Positions 9,655 through 17,409 of a stretch of 63,998 bases of DNA are shown here, one piece after another. The DNA is from Candidatus Krumholzibacteriota bacterium. GTDB lineage: Bacteria; Krumholzibacteriota; Krumholzibacteriia; Krumholzibacteriales; Krumholzibacteriaceae. The notes below the pieces were generated by a model. That model saw only the letters and a list, made by a program, of their open reading frames with translations, did not search any database and had not been told where the DNA came from. The translations under genes were made by a program, and so were the position numbers. The DNA lies in NCBI GenBank assembly GCA_016931295.1, contig JAFGEZ010000029.1, positions 1 through 63,998 on the forward strand. The letters are read 5' to 3'. How positions within the stretch are numbered: position 1 is the stretch's first letter; every line of letters begins with the position of its first letter.

Positions 9655-10194
9655 ATGAACACGGAGACGGATATGGAGAAGCAAACACGACGAGTCCAAG
9701 GTTTTGTCAATCCAGACATCGTCCCGGTTGACCAAGACCAATGGGATCGGTTGAAGGAAGATATTGACGCGATTCACCCAGTCCGAGAATCAAACGCCAA
9801 CGGGAAGTGGGGCATAATCGGGTTCTGTGGGAGTCTATTAATCTCGAACATTTTCTACCATTTCTCTGCATCCCCAAGCTCAAACGTCGCCTATGTGTCT
9901 CTTGCTCTGTGCACGGGACTTCTGCTCACTGCGTGGGCACTGGGTCGAACGCACAGACAGAGTAAGAATGCCCAAGCTCAAACAATTCTCCGATGCAAAC
10001 GCACTGTCGCTGCCATTGAGAAACGATTGCGTATTGAAAGACCTGAGCTAATCTCGACGGTATTAGACCAAGAAACATCAAGTGAACTCGACAATAAAAG
10101 AGAAACGGATGGCAAATTAGAAGGAGGAGTTATGTCAGATCCAAGCGTGAAGGATATTCTGTCCAAACTGAACACCAGAAACAAAGCGAGGTAG
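9655..10194 (+). CDS. Cassette-borne small membrane protein, unknown
   Basis: 179 residues, not recognised. Two transmembrane stretches, roughly residues 57-76 and 83-102, are followed by a charged cytoplasmic-looking tail rich in Lys, Glu and Asp. The ATG at 9655 lies 4 bp after the cassette core; an alternative ATG at 9673 (MEKQTRR) has a GGAG nearby and is equally plausible. Codon use is clearly more A/T-rich than the flanking chromosome. The next gene starts 5 bp after its stop, so the pair probably works together. Confidence 0.68.
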   Translation: MNTETDMEKQTRRVQGFVNPDIVPVDQDQWDRLKEDIDAIHPVRESNANGKWGIIGFCGSLLISNIFYHFSASPSSNVAYVSLALCTGLLLTAWALGRTHRQSKNAQAQTILRCKRTVAAIEKRLRIERPELISTVLDQETSSELDNKRETDGKLEGGVMSDPSVKDILSKLNTRNKAR

Positions 10195-10199
10195 ACACC

Positions 10200-10952
10200 A
10201 TGGCAACCATACTTGCACCATATAATCTTTGTCAGGTTATCGTTCACGTAAAGCAGGAGTTTTCTATACGATTGCAGAAGCCGTTGGATTCAAAGGTCGA
10301 AAAATCAAAGGACGCTTTCCGGTTTCAGGAGGCAGATCTTGACAAGGATGGAGACTTCGTGGCCAAGGCTGGCCATTTGAGAGACCGCCCCGACGTCAAG
10401 GTGAGGGCCACGACTCTGTACTCCTCCCAGAATCGTCTTTCAATTGACCTTCTGGGCGGAGAGACGAAGGACGCCATTGCCGTACTTATCTCACTTCTTG
10501 AAACCCTCTATGGGTTGAAGGAATCTGATCTTTTCAGCGGTATCGAATATGTTGAGTACAAAACCGTTACCAGAGTTCAACTGTCTACAACTCTTGACGG
10601 CGTGTTTTCCGACCAGATGCAGGAGATCCTGCGGTCGTGGAGGCGTTTTGACTCCAAGGCAATCGTGTCACCGTTGTCCGGGACACTGGCAAAGGGGACT
10701 CACGGGATCATATCCATAACCGACGACTACTATGAAAGACTGTACAAGGGACAGGAGGACATATTTGTTGTACCGAGCGAACTGGTGTTCCATGTCTTCA
10801 TACCCACCAAGTACTACAAGATGACAAACCACAAGGTAAGGATCAACGTGCAGAGCTTTGAGGATTACAGTGACCGCATCTTCTTCTTCAGCACGGAATT
10901 GCCGTATGAGGATCATGTGGCGCTGATTGATGCTGTAGAAAACATGGGCTAA
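10200..10952 (+). CDS. Cassette-borne soluble protein, unknown
   Basis: 250 residues with no recognised domain, signal peptide or membrane segment. It looks like a folded mixed alpha/beta protein with many aromatic residues in the C-terminal half. The ATG at 10200 has a GAGGT site upstream. The stop codon TAA (10950-10952) is the central TAA of the inverse core GGGCTAAC, so the gene runs into its recombination site, as cassette genes often do. Low GC content suggests recent transfer. Confidence 0.68.
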   Translation: MATILAPYNLCQVIVHVKQEFSIRLQKPLDSKVEKSKDAFRFQEADLDKDGDFVAKAGHLRDRPDVKVRATTLYSSQNRLSIDLLGGETKDAIAVLISLLETLYGLKESDLFSGIEYVEYKTVTRVQLSTTLDGVFSDQMQEILRSWRRFDSKAIVSPLSGTLAKGTHGIISITDDYYERLYKGQEDIFVVPSELVFHVFIPTKYYKMTNHKVRINVQSFEDYSDRIFFFSTELPYEDHVALIDAVENMG

Positions 10953-11094
10953 CATACGCGTGGAGAGCTACAACATGGACCGCTCGGACGCGTCCCATCG
11001 GGCTCGCGTCGTCCGAGCAGGAGACCAGGCCGCCGACGGCCAGGAAGGCCAGGAGCCCCGCGGCCAGGATGTATGTCATGGTTCGTGAGCGCAT
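10888..11094 (-). pseudogene. Lipoprotein gene truncated at the cassette-array boundary
   Basis: A good ribosome site (GGGAGC) and ATG at 11094 open a typical lipoprotein signal peptide, MRSRTMTYILAAG...GGLVSC, followed by SDDASPMGRVRA. After roughly 38 codons the frame crosses into the cassette end near 10954-10985 and continues as unrelated residues to a stop at 10888. The native 3' part of the gene is therefore missing. The gene lies 35 bp after the beta-helix protein gene and was probably co-transcribed with it. Confidence 0.7.
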
Positions 11095-11129
11095 GTGTTG
11101 TGCTCCCTTTTCATGATGACGTGCCCGTT

Positions 11130-12050
11130 TCAGCGCGGCGGGGACTTGATCGCGCCCCAGGAGGCGCGCGAGACCGCCGTCGGCCCGCACCCCACCGGGC
11201 GGGCGCCGATGAGCCCGCACGCGACGCCGGCCGGGTGGTTGCCCGGGGCGCAGGGCGAGCAGCTCTGCAGCAGGAAATTCCCCGTTCCGGACGGATCGGC
11301 GGCGCAGAACGCCGGAAATGCCGAGATGTTGCCGCGGAGACCGGTCGGATCGTCGCCCACGAGGTAGTCCGTGCCGTTCCCGTACACGTCGTTGCACCGG
11401 AAGGTCGAATCCGGCGCGGCCGAGACGACGCCGACACCGTTGCCGACGATCAGGTTGCATCTCGCCGCGGACGCGCCGCCGTCCAGGCCGGTCCCGCCGT
11501 TGAAGGCGATCGTGTTGCCCGTTATCTCCGCCGCGCCGTCGACGCAGATGCCGCCGGCTCCCGCGTAGAAGAGGTTGTCGCGGATGATGACCCCCGCCGA
11601 TGTCTCGACGAACAGCGCGAAGAGCCCGTTCCCGGTGAAGATGCAGTCCTCGATCGTCACGTCCTGGAAAAACCGCACGCAGAGAGCCAGCGCAGGGCTG
11701 TCCGCGAAGGTGACGCCGGCGATGGAGAACCGGCGCTTCGTGCGGAACCACTCCCCCACCTCGAGGATGGGGGGCGGAGACATGCCGTTCCGGAGCATGG
11801 TCTCTGCCGCGCCGGCGACGCCGACGATCGCGAGACTGTCCCGCCGGCAGTTGATGGTGGGCTGGTCGTAAACGCCGGGAGCGAGCAGGATCGTGTCCCC
11901 CGGAGCGGCGCCGTCGATCGCCGCCTGGATCGTCGGCGCATCCCCCGACCCGTCGGGACGGACAAGCCAGCTCCGCGCCGGGGCATTCCCCGGCGCGCAT
12001 ACGATCAGGATCGATGCAACGATTGTCGTAACGGCGATACGCCCATGCAT
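11130..12050 (-). CDS. Secreted right-handed beta-helix repeat protein
   Basis: 306 residues with a signal peptide (MHGRIAVTTIVASILIV...APARS). The mature start WLVRPDGSGDAPTIQAAIDGA is the hallmark opening of parallel beta-helix (pectin-lyase-fold) proteins of the DUF1565/NosD type. It is followed by successive rungs such as VTIEDCIF, VIIRDNLF and AEITGNTIAFNG. Many paired cysteines (for example in the C-terminal FLLQSCSPCAPGNHPAG stretch) fit an exported protein. No catalytic residues can be assigned. The ATG at 12050 has AGAGG upstream and a strong promoter 43 bp further. The downstream lipoprotein gene is broken. Confidence 0.82.
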   Translation of the reverse strand: MHGRIAVTTIVASILIVCAPGNAPARSWLVRPDGSGDAPTIQAAIDGAAPGDTILLAPGVYDQPTINCRRDSLAIVGVAGAAETMLRNGMSPPPILEVGEWFRTKRRFSIAGVTFADSPALALCVRFFQDVTIEDCIFTGNGLFALFVETSAGVIIRDNLFYAGAGGICVDGAAEITGNTIAFNGGTGLDGGASAARCNLIVGNGVGVVSAAPDSTFRCNDVYGNGTDYLVGDDPTGLRGNISAFPAFCAADPSGTGNFLLQSCSPCAPGNHPAGVACGLIGARPVGCGPTAVSRASWGAIKSPPR

Positions 12051-12092
12051 GCGTGTGCCTCTTCTGCGTCGATCCCGTGTACTTCCGCACAT

Positions 12093-12121
12093 ATTGTATG
12101 TTCGTTTCGCGGGTTCGGCAA
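12093..12121 (-). promoter_or_regulatory. Promoter of the beta-helix protein gene
   Basis: On the minus strand TTGCCG (12121-12116) and TACAAT (12098-12093) are separated by 17 bp, about 35 nt before the probable leader of the gene starting at 12050. Confidence 0.68.
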
Positions 12122-12148
12122 CGCGAGACGGCTCCGCCCGCCCGGCAC

Positions 12149-12832
12149 CTAGCGTCTCGATCGAAAGCCGACGATCCGCTGCCGGCCCTCGTCCCAGAGA
12201 TAAAGGAATGGCGACCGCAGGCTCTCCCGGATGGTGAGGGGCTTCACGGCCTGCATCGCCGGCGTCTCGTCGTAGCATCGCTGCAGGTTGTAATCGGGGA
12301 TGCCCGGCCGGATGTGGTGGATGTGATGATAGCCGATGTTTCCCGTCATCCACTGGAGAATCCCGGGCAACCGGTAGTACGGGCTGCCCTCCAGCGCGAT
12401 ACGGATCGGATCCCGTTCGTCGTGGCGGGACCAGAGAACACTGTCGAACTGGTGCTGCACGTAGAACATCCACATCGCCATGGCGCCGCAGATGAGAATG
12501 ACGGGCAGATGGATCAACACGTACGTGCGGAACCCGATGGTCAAACTCGCCGCGACGATGATGGCGAGAATGGCGATGACGGTGAGCAGCCAGAAGTCCC
12601 CGACACCGCGGCGATCCAGGTCCCCGACCGTTGCGTGATGGATGCCGTGCGCCCTGCGCCAGTCCTCGTACGGCGTGAAGGTCAGAATCCCGCAGATGCG
12701 TCCGAGGATGGCATTCGCCCTCCGGGAAGCGAAGAAGGACGAATGGACGCAGTCGTGGAAGAAGATGAGGATGCGGCCCAGGAAGACGGCGGCGGGCACC
12801 GCCCGGCGGAGGTCCGGTGTCTTCGGGCACAC
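12149..12832 (-). CDS. Compact fatty acid desaturase-like membrane protein
   Basis: 227 residues. All three histidine boxes of acyl-lipid desaturases are present: HDCVH (about 27-31), HGIHH (about 62-66) and HHIHH (about 170-174), with the flanking FYVQHQF and GRICGILTFTPYEDWRRAH typical of the family. From memory, family members are about 330-360 residues. This one lacks most of the N-terminal membrane domain before box 1 and about 45-50 residues, including membrane segments, between box 2 and the VLIHLPVILICG helix. No missing parts are found in other frames nearby. The start is GTG at 12832 with GGGGAG 5 nt upstream. It is either a minimal desaturase or a decaying paralogue. Confidence 0.8.
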   Translation of the reverse strand: MCPKTPDLRRAVPAAVFLGRILIFFHDCVHSSFFASRRANAILGRICGILTFTPYEDWRRAHGIHHATVGDLDRRGVGDFWLLTVIAILAIIVAASLTIGFRTYVLIHLPVILICGAMAMWMFYVQHQFDSVLWSRHDERDPIRIALEGSPYYRLPGILQWMTGNIGYHHIHHIRPGIPDYNLQRCYDETPAMQAVKPLTIRESLRSPFLYLWDEGRQRIVGFRSRR

Positions 12833-12885
12833 GTCATCTCCCCTCGTTCGGACCGGTGTGTCGTCTGTGCGCGAGTCCCGCTAAA

Positions 12886-12914
12886 AGTATCCCGCTCGGC
12901 GGAAGCCCTGTCAA
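12886..12914 (-). promoter_or_regulatory. Promoter of the desaturase gene
   Basis: A consensus TTGACA (12914-12909) is followed after 17 bp by GATACT (12891-12886) on the minus strand, giving a leader of about 45 nt before the GTG at 12832. Confidence 0.72.
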
Positions 12915-12936
12915 GGCGCTCCGGGGGACGACGCGG

Positions 12937-13587
12937 TCACCGCATGACGACCAGCTTCCCCGAGCGGGTCGCCTCGCCTGCCCGCAGGCGACAGAAGTAG
13001 ACGCCGGCGGCAACCGCTCGGCCCGTGTCGTCCCGGCCGTCCCAGGCCAGGTTGTGCGGGCCGCGCGCCATGACGGCGTCGACGAGGACGCAGACCCGCC
13101 GGCCCCGGGCGTCATAGACCGCCACGGCCACCCTTCCCCGCTCCGCAAGCGAGAACCGCAGCACTGTGGCGCCCGTGAACGGGTTCGGGCAGTTCCGGCA
13201 GAGCGCCGTCGAGCACCCGGGCGCCTCGTACGCCCCCGTCTCGAAGAGGACCCGCGCACTGCCGGTCGCGCCCCGGCATTCGACGCGATAGCGGTAGGTC
13301 ATCCCCGGGCAGCAGACCGAGTCGCAGAACCGGAAGTCGATCTCGCCCGCGCCGGCTTGCACCTCGTCGAGCTCGACGAATTTCCTCCCGTACGAGGACA
13401 GCCGCTGCACGGAGAAGACGGCCCCCGACTCGGGCGCGGCGATGACCCACTCGATGCGGATCGAGCCTTCGTCGCGGAGAACGCGATACCGGTACTCCCT
13501 CGGTTGTTTGGCGGGTTCTCGTGCGCGAGGTTCCTGTGCGATCCGGCTCTCGTTCAGCCCGCTCGCACAGCATCCGGACAGAAACAT
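12937..13587 (-). CDS. Secreted protein with C-terminal FlgD-like Ig/sorting domain
   Basis: 216 residues. The last 85 residues (CPNPFTGATVLRFSLAE...GRRVCVLVD...WDGRDDTGRAVAAGVYFCRL...KLVVMR) are a FlgD-type immunoglobulin-like domain, common at the C-terminus of secreted proteins in FCB bacteria and often used for sorting or surface attachment. The N-terminal half looks like a fibronectin-like fold with cysteines. The only start in this frame, ATG at 13587, gives the short leader MFLSGCCASG with a lipobox-like LSGC but no charged N-region and no good ribosome site. A perfect site and ATG lie upstream in another frame, so the gene may be frameshifted. Confidence 0.72.
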   Translation of the reverse strand: MFLSGCCASGLNESRIAQEPRAREPAKQPREYRYRVLRDEGSIRIEWVIAAPESGAVFSVQRLSSYGRKFVELDEVQAGAGEIDFRFCDSVCCPGMTYRYRVECRGATGSARVLFETGAYEAPGCSTALCRNCPNPFTGATVLRFSLAERGRVAVAVYDARGRRVCVLVDAVMARGPHNLAWDGRDDTGRAVAAGVYFCRLRAGEATRSGKLVVMR

Positions 13588-13628
13588 TCGGCAAGCATGC
13601 CGACCGCAACATCACGCAGTCGTTGCAT
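13554..13628 (-). other. Possible displaced start of the FlgD-fold gene (24-codon frame)
   Basis: AAGGAGG (13641-13635) sits 6 nt before an ATG at 13628, the best ribosome site in this area. The frame encodes MQRLRDVAVGMLAE then runs to a stop at 13554. Joined to the next frame at MFLSGCC by a single-base change near 13588, it would form a complete lipoprotein signal peptide (charged start, hydrophobic core, LSGC). This suggests a one-base deletion or a sequencing error. Confidence 0.5.
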
Positions 13629-13772
13629 CGGTCACCTCCTTGCCCGAGCGCTTGCGTGCGAATCAGGAGACGGACGCGCTCGTCGATCCGTCAGGGCCGG
13701 CGAATGCGAACGGTGGGGGATGCCGGGCAGTTCCCGCGGGAAGCGGTCGAAGCGGATCCGACCACCACTGAA

Positions 13773-13801
13773 AATATAATGCATCTGTGCATCCATATCA
13801 A
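13773..13801 (-). promoter_or_regulatory. Promoter for the FlgD-fold gene; describes gap 13588-13913
   Basis: TTGATA (13801-13796) and TATATT (13778-13773) are 17 bp apart on the minus strand, giving a leader of about 140 nt to the ATG at 13628. The rest of the divergent gap toward the plus-strand gene at 13914 holds a TATAGT at about 13838 that could be a -10 box but lacks a clear -35. Nothing else is recognised. Confidence 0.65.
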
Positions 13802-13913
13802 CAGCGCACGGAATGGCGACTCGCCTGTGGTATAGTGTGGCGTCGCCGATCGACCGCGAGCGAACCGGATCGGCATTTCGGAACGGCCCGTAACGAACAC
13901 GGAGAGCTTTCCC

Positions 13914-14771
13914 ATGATGAAGTGGAATATCCCGCCGGCCATCGTCGTCGCAGCAGCCTGCCTGCTGTCGATCCTGCCCCAGGGTTGCGGCGACTCCGAT
14001 CGCGAACGGAACGATTTCAGGGAACGCCTGCACGCGGTGTCGGACAGCATGCGCTCCGAGGCCGTGGCCGATTGCGCCAGGGCGGACGCGTTCCTTCGCA
14101 TCATCCGCGCCATCTGTCGAGACAGCATCGACTGTCCCCGCCGGGAGGGAGAGACCATCGAGTTCCCGTTCGACGTGCTCACGGGCTTCCCCGTGGCGAA
14201 CGACGGCGACTATTACGAATACATCGAGGCCGACCTGCCTTCCGTCTTTGCGGATCTGTCCGATTCCTGCGCGGTCGAGGACAGCGTGCTCGTCAGCGTC
14301 ATGATCTTTCCCGGCCGTGAAGACGTATGCGACATGTCATACAAGCACGGCTACTTCACCGGCGATCCGGATCGCTGGCATCTCGCGTGCAAGCCGAGCC
14401 ACGACAACCTGTGGTCCAGGACCGTCACGAAAGGCGGAGTCGGAGTCATCGGACATTCCGACAGGTACTACCGGCATTGCCTCGAGGATCCCCCGGTCGA
14501 GAGGGTCTTGTACATGCACAATACGAATTACCGGGAGACAGGCACCTATACGAACGGCACGATCGCCGTCGAGTACGACACGTATTATTACCGCATCGAT
14601 CCGGGCGCCGACTGTCCCTGCAGCATGATCGCCTCGATACACTGGGACCCGCCGCGGGATTTCCAGTTCGCGGAAGGCAGACCGCCGGACCGCAAGTACG
14701 GCGGCGGCGACGACGAGTGGAAGATTCAGACCCTGCTTCGGAGATGGCAGAGGCGGAATGCGGATCGATGA
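13914..14771 (+). CDS. Secreted lipoprotein, unknown
   Basis: 285 residues, not recognised. MMKWNIPPAIVVAAACLLSILPQGC is a clear lipoprotein signal peptide with the lipidated Cys at 25. The mature part has ten or more cysteines and many Tyr and Asp residues, as in disulfide-stabilised exported proteins. A GGAGAG site lies 7 nt before the ATG at 13914 (13917 is an alternative). It stands alone on this strand; the next gene is convergent. Confidence 0.7.
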   Translation: MMKWNIPPAIVVAAACLLSILPQGCGDSDRERNDFRERLHAVSDSMRSEAVADCARADAFLRIIRAICRDSIDCPRREGETIEFPFDVLTGFPVANDGDYYEYIEADLPSVFADLSDSCAVEDSVLVSVMIFPGREDVCDMSYKHGYFTGDPDRWHLACKPSHDNLWSRTVTKGGVGVIGHSDRYYRHCLEDPPVERVLYMHNTNYRETGTYTNGTIAVEYDTYYYRIDPGADCPCSMIASIHWDPPRDFQFAEGRPPDRKYGGGDDEWKIQTLLRRWQRRNADR

Positions 14772-14869
14772 GGCGGAGAGCAGACCGGAACGCATCCCGG
14801 GCGGTCAGCGAACACGGGCGTCCGGGGAAGGTGCGGCAGCGGCATCCGCCCGAGGCCCCACCGCCCCCC

Positions 14870-15718
14870 TCACCCCAGCGGCAGGAGCACGAGCGCCAGC
14901 GCCGCCACGGCCAGCCCGGCGACGGCGAGGCGCGAGAGCTTCTCGCGCCACACGACGAGGCCCAGCACGGTGGACCCGAGGATGACGGCGAGGTTGGTGA
15001 ACGGGAACGCGATCGAGGCGGGCACATCCCGCAGGGCCCGCAGCATGAAGATCGTGCTGTAGAGGTTCGGCACCCCCAGCAGGAACCCCAGCAGCACCGT
15101 CCGGCGCTCGACCCTGAGCCCCCTCGCCCCCACGATCCCCCACGCGAACAGGCAGGCCACCGTGAAGAGGATGAACGTGAAGACAAGCCGGTCGACCCCC
15201 GTCCCCGTCTCGCGGAAGGCCTTGAGGAGCACGTCCCCGATCCCCATCACGAGGAAGAGCGAGACGATGAGAAGCCGGTAGCCGCGCCTGCCGTGCGCCT
15301 CCCCCCCGTCGCGGATCCCCGCGCCGAAGAGGAGGATCGCGGCGGCGCCGAGTGCGATCCCCGCCCACTGCAGCGGCCCCGGCTGCTCGCTCCATACGAG
15401 GATCGACACGACGATCGGCACGGCCACCGAGAGGCGCATCACCGTCACGGGCACGGCGAGCGGTCCCCGGGCGATCCCCGTCATGAGGAGCAGGAAGCCG
15501 AGGACGTAATCGACCCCCGCCACGGCGCCGAGGGCAAGGATCCCCGCCGGCGGCCGGGGCACCCCTCCCCCGGGAAGCAGCAAAGCCAGGGACAAGAGCG
15601 ACGCGACGATGTAGTTCGCCGCCGCCAGCACCACGCGGTCCCCCCCGCGGGTCTCGTTGATCTTGAGGATGACGGCGATGAGGATCGAGCACCCCGCCGC
15701 GGGCAGCAGCCAGATCAC
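14870..15718 (-). CDS. EamA/DMT-family inner-membrane transporter
   Basis: 282 residues made almost wholly of about ten hydrophobic segments in two similar halves, as in EamA-domain drug/metabolite transporters. The second half ends FPFTNLAVILGSTVLGLVVWREKLS, which resembles the conserved end of the second EamA repeat. The substrate cannot be predicted. The start is GTG at 15718, sharing a GTGA overlap with the stop of the upstream peptidase gene, so the two form an operon. Confidence 0.8.
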   Translation of the reverse strand: MIWLLPAAGCSILIAVILKINETRGGDRVVLAAANYIVASLLSLALLLPGGGVPRPPAGILALGAVAGVDYVLGFLLLMTGIARGPLAVPVTVMRLSVAVPIVVSILVWSEQPGPLQWAGIALGAAAILLFGAGIRDGGEAHGRRGYRLLIVSLFLVMGIGDVLLKAFRETGTGVDRLVFTFILFTVACLFAWGIVGARGLRVERRTVLLGFLLGVPNLYSTIFMLRALRDVPASIAFPFTNLAVILGSTVLGLVVWREKLSRLAVAGLAVAALALVLLPLG

Positions 15719-17316
15719 GGCGCCTCCCCGACGAACTGGTCCGCGAAGGCGGCCGCGGTGAGGGCCTCCCCCGTGGCGAGCTCCACGTGGCGGTCCCAGC
15801 GGTGGCTGTTCCCCGGGCGGAAGACGACCTCGTTGAACCAGTCGCCGACGTCCCGCCTGCCATGGAGCCCCGCGCCGTCGACGCCGAAACGCCGGCGGAC
15901 GTGGCTGGCGAAGAGCGAGGCGATCATCTCGCCGAGCATGTAGTTGTGGTAGTAGACGGGACTCGAGACGATGTGGATCTTCGTCGCCCAGTCCGGCTCG
16001 TCGCGCCCGTCGGGGCGGCGGACGAGCTGGTGGCGCTCGACGAGATCCCACCACAGGGCGTTGAGGTCGCCGCCCGGATCCCGGTAGAGCTCGCGCTCGA
16101 AGCGGAACATCACCTGGCACCAGCGGGCGAAGACGAGCTGCTTCGCGCGGAGGCTCCGGGAGACGGCGAGGCCGATCCGCTCCGTCTCGGCGTCTCCGAG
16201 GCCGAGCGCGGCACGCATCCACGCGGGATCCTGCGCGAGCCGGCCGAAGAACATCGCCGCCGCCTCGGTCGTGGCCAGGTGCGGGTAGGTGCGCAAAAGC
16301 CAGGGCAGCTCGCCGTCGATCCCCAGGTCGTAGACGCCGTGGCCGAGCTCGTGGAGGATCGTCTCCATCCAGTAGGCGTTGTCCTTCATGTTGGCGAGGA
16401 TCCGCACGTCGCCGCGGCGGTCGATGTCGGTGCAGAAGGCGTGCGGGTTCTTCCCCTCGCGCTCGTAGAGATCGCTCGCCCGGAGGATTGGCTCTACGTC
16501 CATGCCGAGCCCCGCGTAGAAGTCCCGCGCGAGGACGACCGGGTCCGTCCCCCGGTAGAACGCGTCGAGATCGACGTCGCCCACCGAGACGGCCTCCTGG
16601 AAGAAGGGGTCCTCGTAGTGCCAGGGGCGGAGCTCGCCGGCCGGCACGCCGAAGCGGGCGGCGAGATGGCCGTCGATCTCCTCCTTGATGGCGGCGAAGG
16701 GCCCGGCGGTGAGCCGGTCGAGATCGTCGAAGAGCGCGAGCAGCTCGTCGCCGTCCTGCTCGGCCAGCTCGAGGGACATGGCGTGGTAGTCGCCGAAGCC
16801 CGCGGCGCGCGCCGACTCGTTCCTGAGGCGGACGAGCTCGAGCAACCGGTCGGCGACGACGCGTCCGACGCGCTTGTTCGCCTCCCACACCCGGCGGCGG
16901 CGCTCCTGGTCGCCGGAGGTACGAAGGATATCGTGGACGTCGTTCATCGTGAGCGTTTTGCCGTTTTCCTCCGTGCGGAAGGTGCCGAAGGCGCCCTCCA
17001 CCTCCGAGGCCAGCTCGACGATGCGGCCGAGGAGGGCCGGGTCGACCTGGTTGCCGAGATACCGGCGGTAGAGCACGCCGGCCGAGCGCTTCAGGAGCGG
17101 ATCCTCGATCCCGTCCTCCTCCCATGCGCGCCGGACCACGGCGAACGCCCCGGTATCGGCGTAGATCTCCTCGATCCGTTTCTGCAGCCGGGAGAACCGG
17201 CGGAAATGCTCGTCACTGCCGGAGAGGGAGGCCTCCCAGTAGGCGAGCGCCGCCTCGCGGTCGAGCGGCGCTATCCGCTCGACGTGCGTTTCGACGAACC
17301 GGGCGAAATCGGTCAC
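15715..17316 (-). CDS. Cytosolic zinc metallopeptidase of the M2/M3 gluzincin type
   Basis: 533 residues, no signal peptide. HELGH (322-326) gives the two zinc histidines and the catalytic Glu; Glu351 in ATTEAAAMF, 25 residues later, fits the third ligand, the spacing of M2-like (ACE-type) and related M3 peptidases. FCTDIDRRGDVRILANMK just before it and a late PVYYHNYMLGEM segment are also typical of these all-helical oligopeptidases. Likely role: degradation of short peptides. The start is GTG at 17316 after GAAGGGA. It is translated with the EamA transporter gene through a 4-bp overlap. Confidence 0.84.
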   Translation of the reverse strand: MTDFARFVETHVERIAPLDREAALAYWEASLSGSDEHFRRFSRLQKRIEEIYADTGAFAVVRRAWEEDGIEDPLLKRSAGVLYRRYLGNQVDPALLGRIVELASEVEGAFGTFRTEENGKTLTMNDVHDILRTSGDQERRRRVWEANKRVGRVVADRLLELVRLRNESARAAGFGDYHAMSLELAEQDGDELLALFDDLDRLTAGPFAAIKEEIDGHLAARFGVPAGELRPWHYEDPFFQEAVSVGDVDLDAFYRGTDPVVLARDFYAGLGMDVEPILRASDLYEREGKNPHAFCTDIDRRGDVRILANMKDNAYWMETILHELGHGVYDLGIDGELPWLLRTYPHLATTEAAAMFFGRLAQDPAWMRAALGLGDAETERIGLAVSRSLRAKQLVFARWCQVMFRFERELYRDPGGDLNALWWDLVERHQLVRRPDGRDEPDWATKIHIVSSPVYYHNYMLGEMIASLFASHVRRRFGVDGAGLHGRRDVGDWFNEVVFRPGNSHRWDRHVELATGEALTAAAFADQFVGEAP

Positions 17317-17337
17317 TGCGATCCCTTCGTGCGTGTT

Positions 17338-17369
17338 TTCACGGCCGGCGGCTTTCCGCCGGCCGTGAA
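17338..17369. repeat. Perfect 14-bp hairpin in the leader of the peptidase gene
   Basis: TTCACGGCCGGCGG and its exact complement flank a 4-nt loop. On the minus strand it follows the promoter at 17381-17409 by a few bases and precedes the ribosome site, and it also lies directly after the rlmL stop. No run of T follows on either side, so it is not a standard intrinsic terminator. Confidence 0.7.
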
Positions 17370-17380
17370 CGGAACAACTA

Positions 17381-17409
17381 CTTATACATCGTTTCGCGGT
17401 CCGGGGCAA
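17381..17409 (-). promoter_or_regulatory. Promoter for the peptidase-transporter operon
   Basis: TTGCCC (17409-17404) and TATAAG (17386-17381), 17 bp apart on the minus strand, overlap the last codons of rlmL. The transcript would start near 17374 and open with the hairpin at 17338-17369. Confidence 0.58.

Larger units (their letters stand above)
7617..10953 (+). mobile_element. Integron-type gene cassette array without integrase (CALIN-like)
   Basis: The unit holding the genes at 7852-9286 begins at 7817 with GTTAGGCCCCACGGC and ends at 9307 with its exact reverse complement. The unit holding the genes at 9655-10952 begins at 9645 with GTTAGCCCA and ends at 10953 with TGGGCTAAC. That is how integron cassettes are built: the first bases (GTTRRRY core) are complementary to the inverse core (RYYYAAC) that opens the cassette's own attC. 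Structured attC-like segments separate the units, genes all read in one direction, and GC content is lower than the flanks, markedly in the second cassette. No integron integrase gene is in the window. The right edge interrupts a lipoprotein gene. Confidence 0.72.

Noticed and set aside
13112-13615. An alternative minus-strand frame over the FlgD-fold gene
   Set aside because: Its translation is Arg/Gly-rich noise; the FlgD-like domain is in the other frame.
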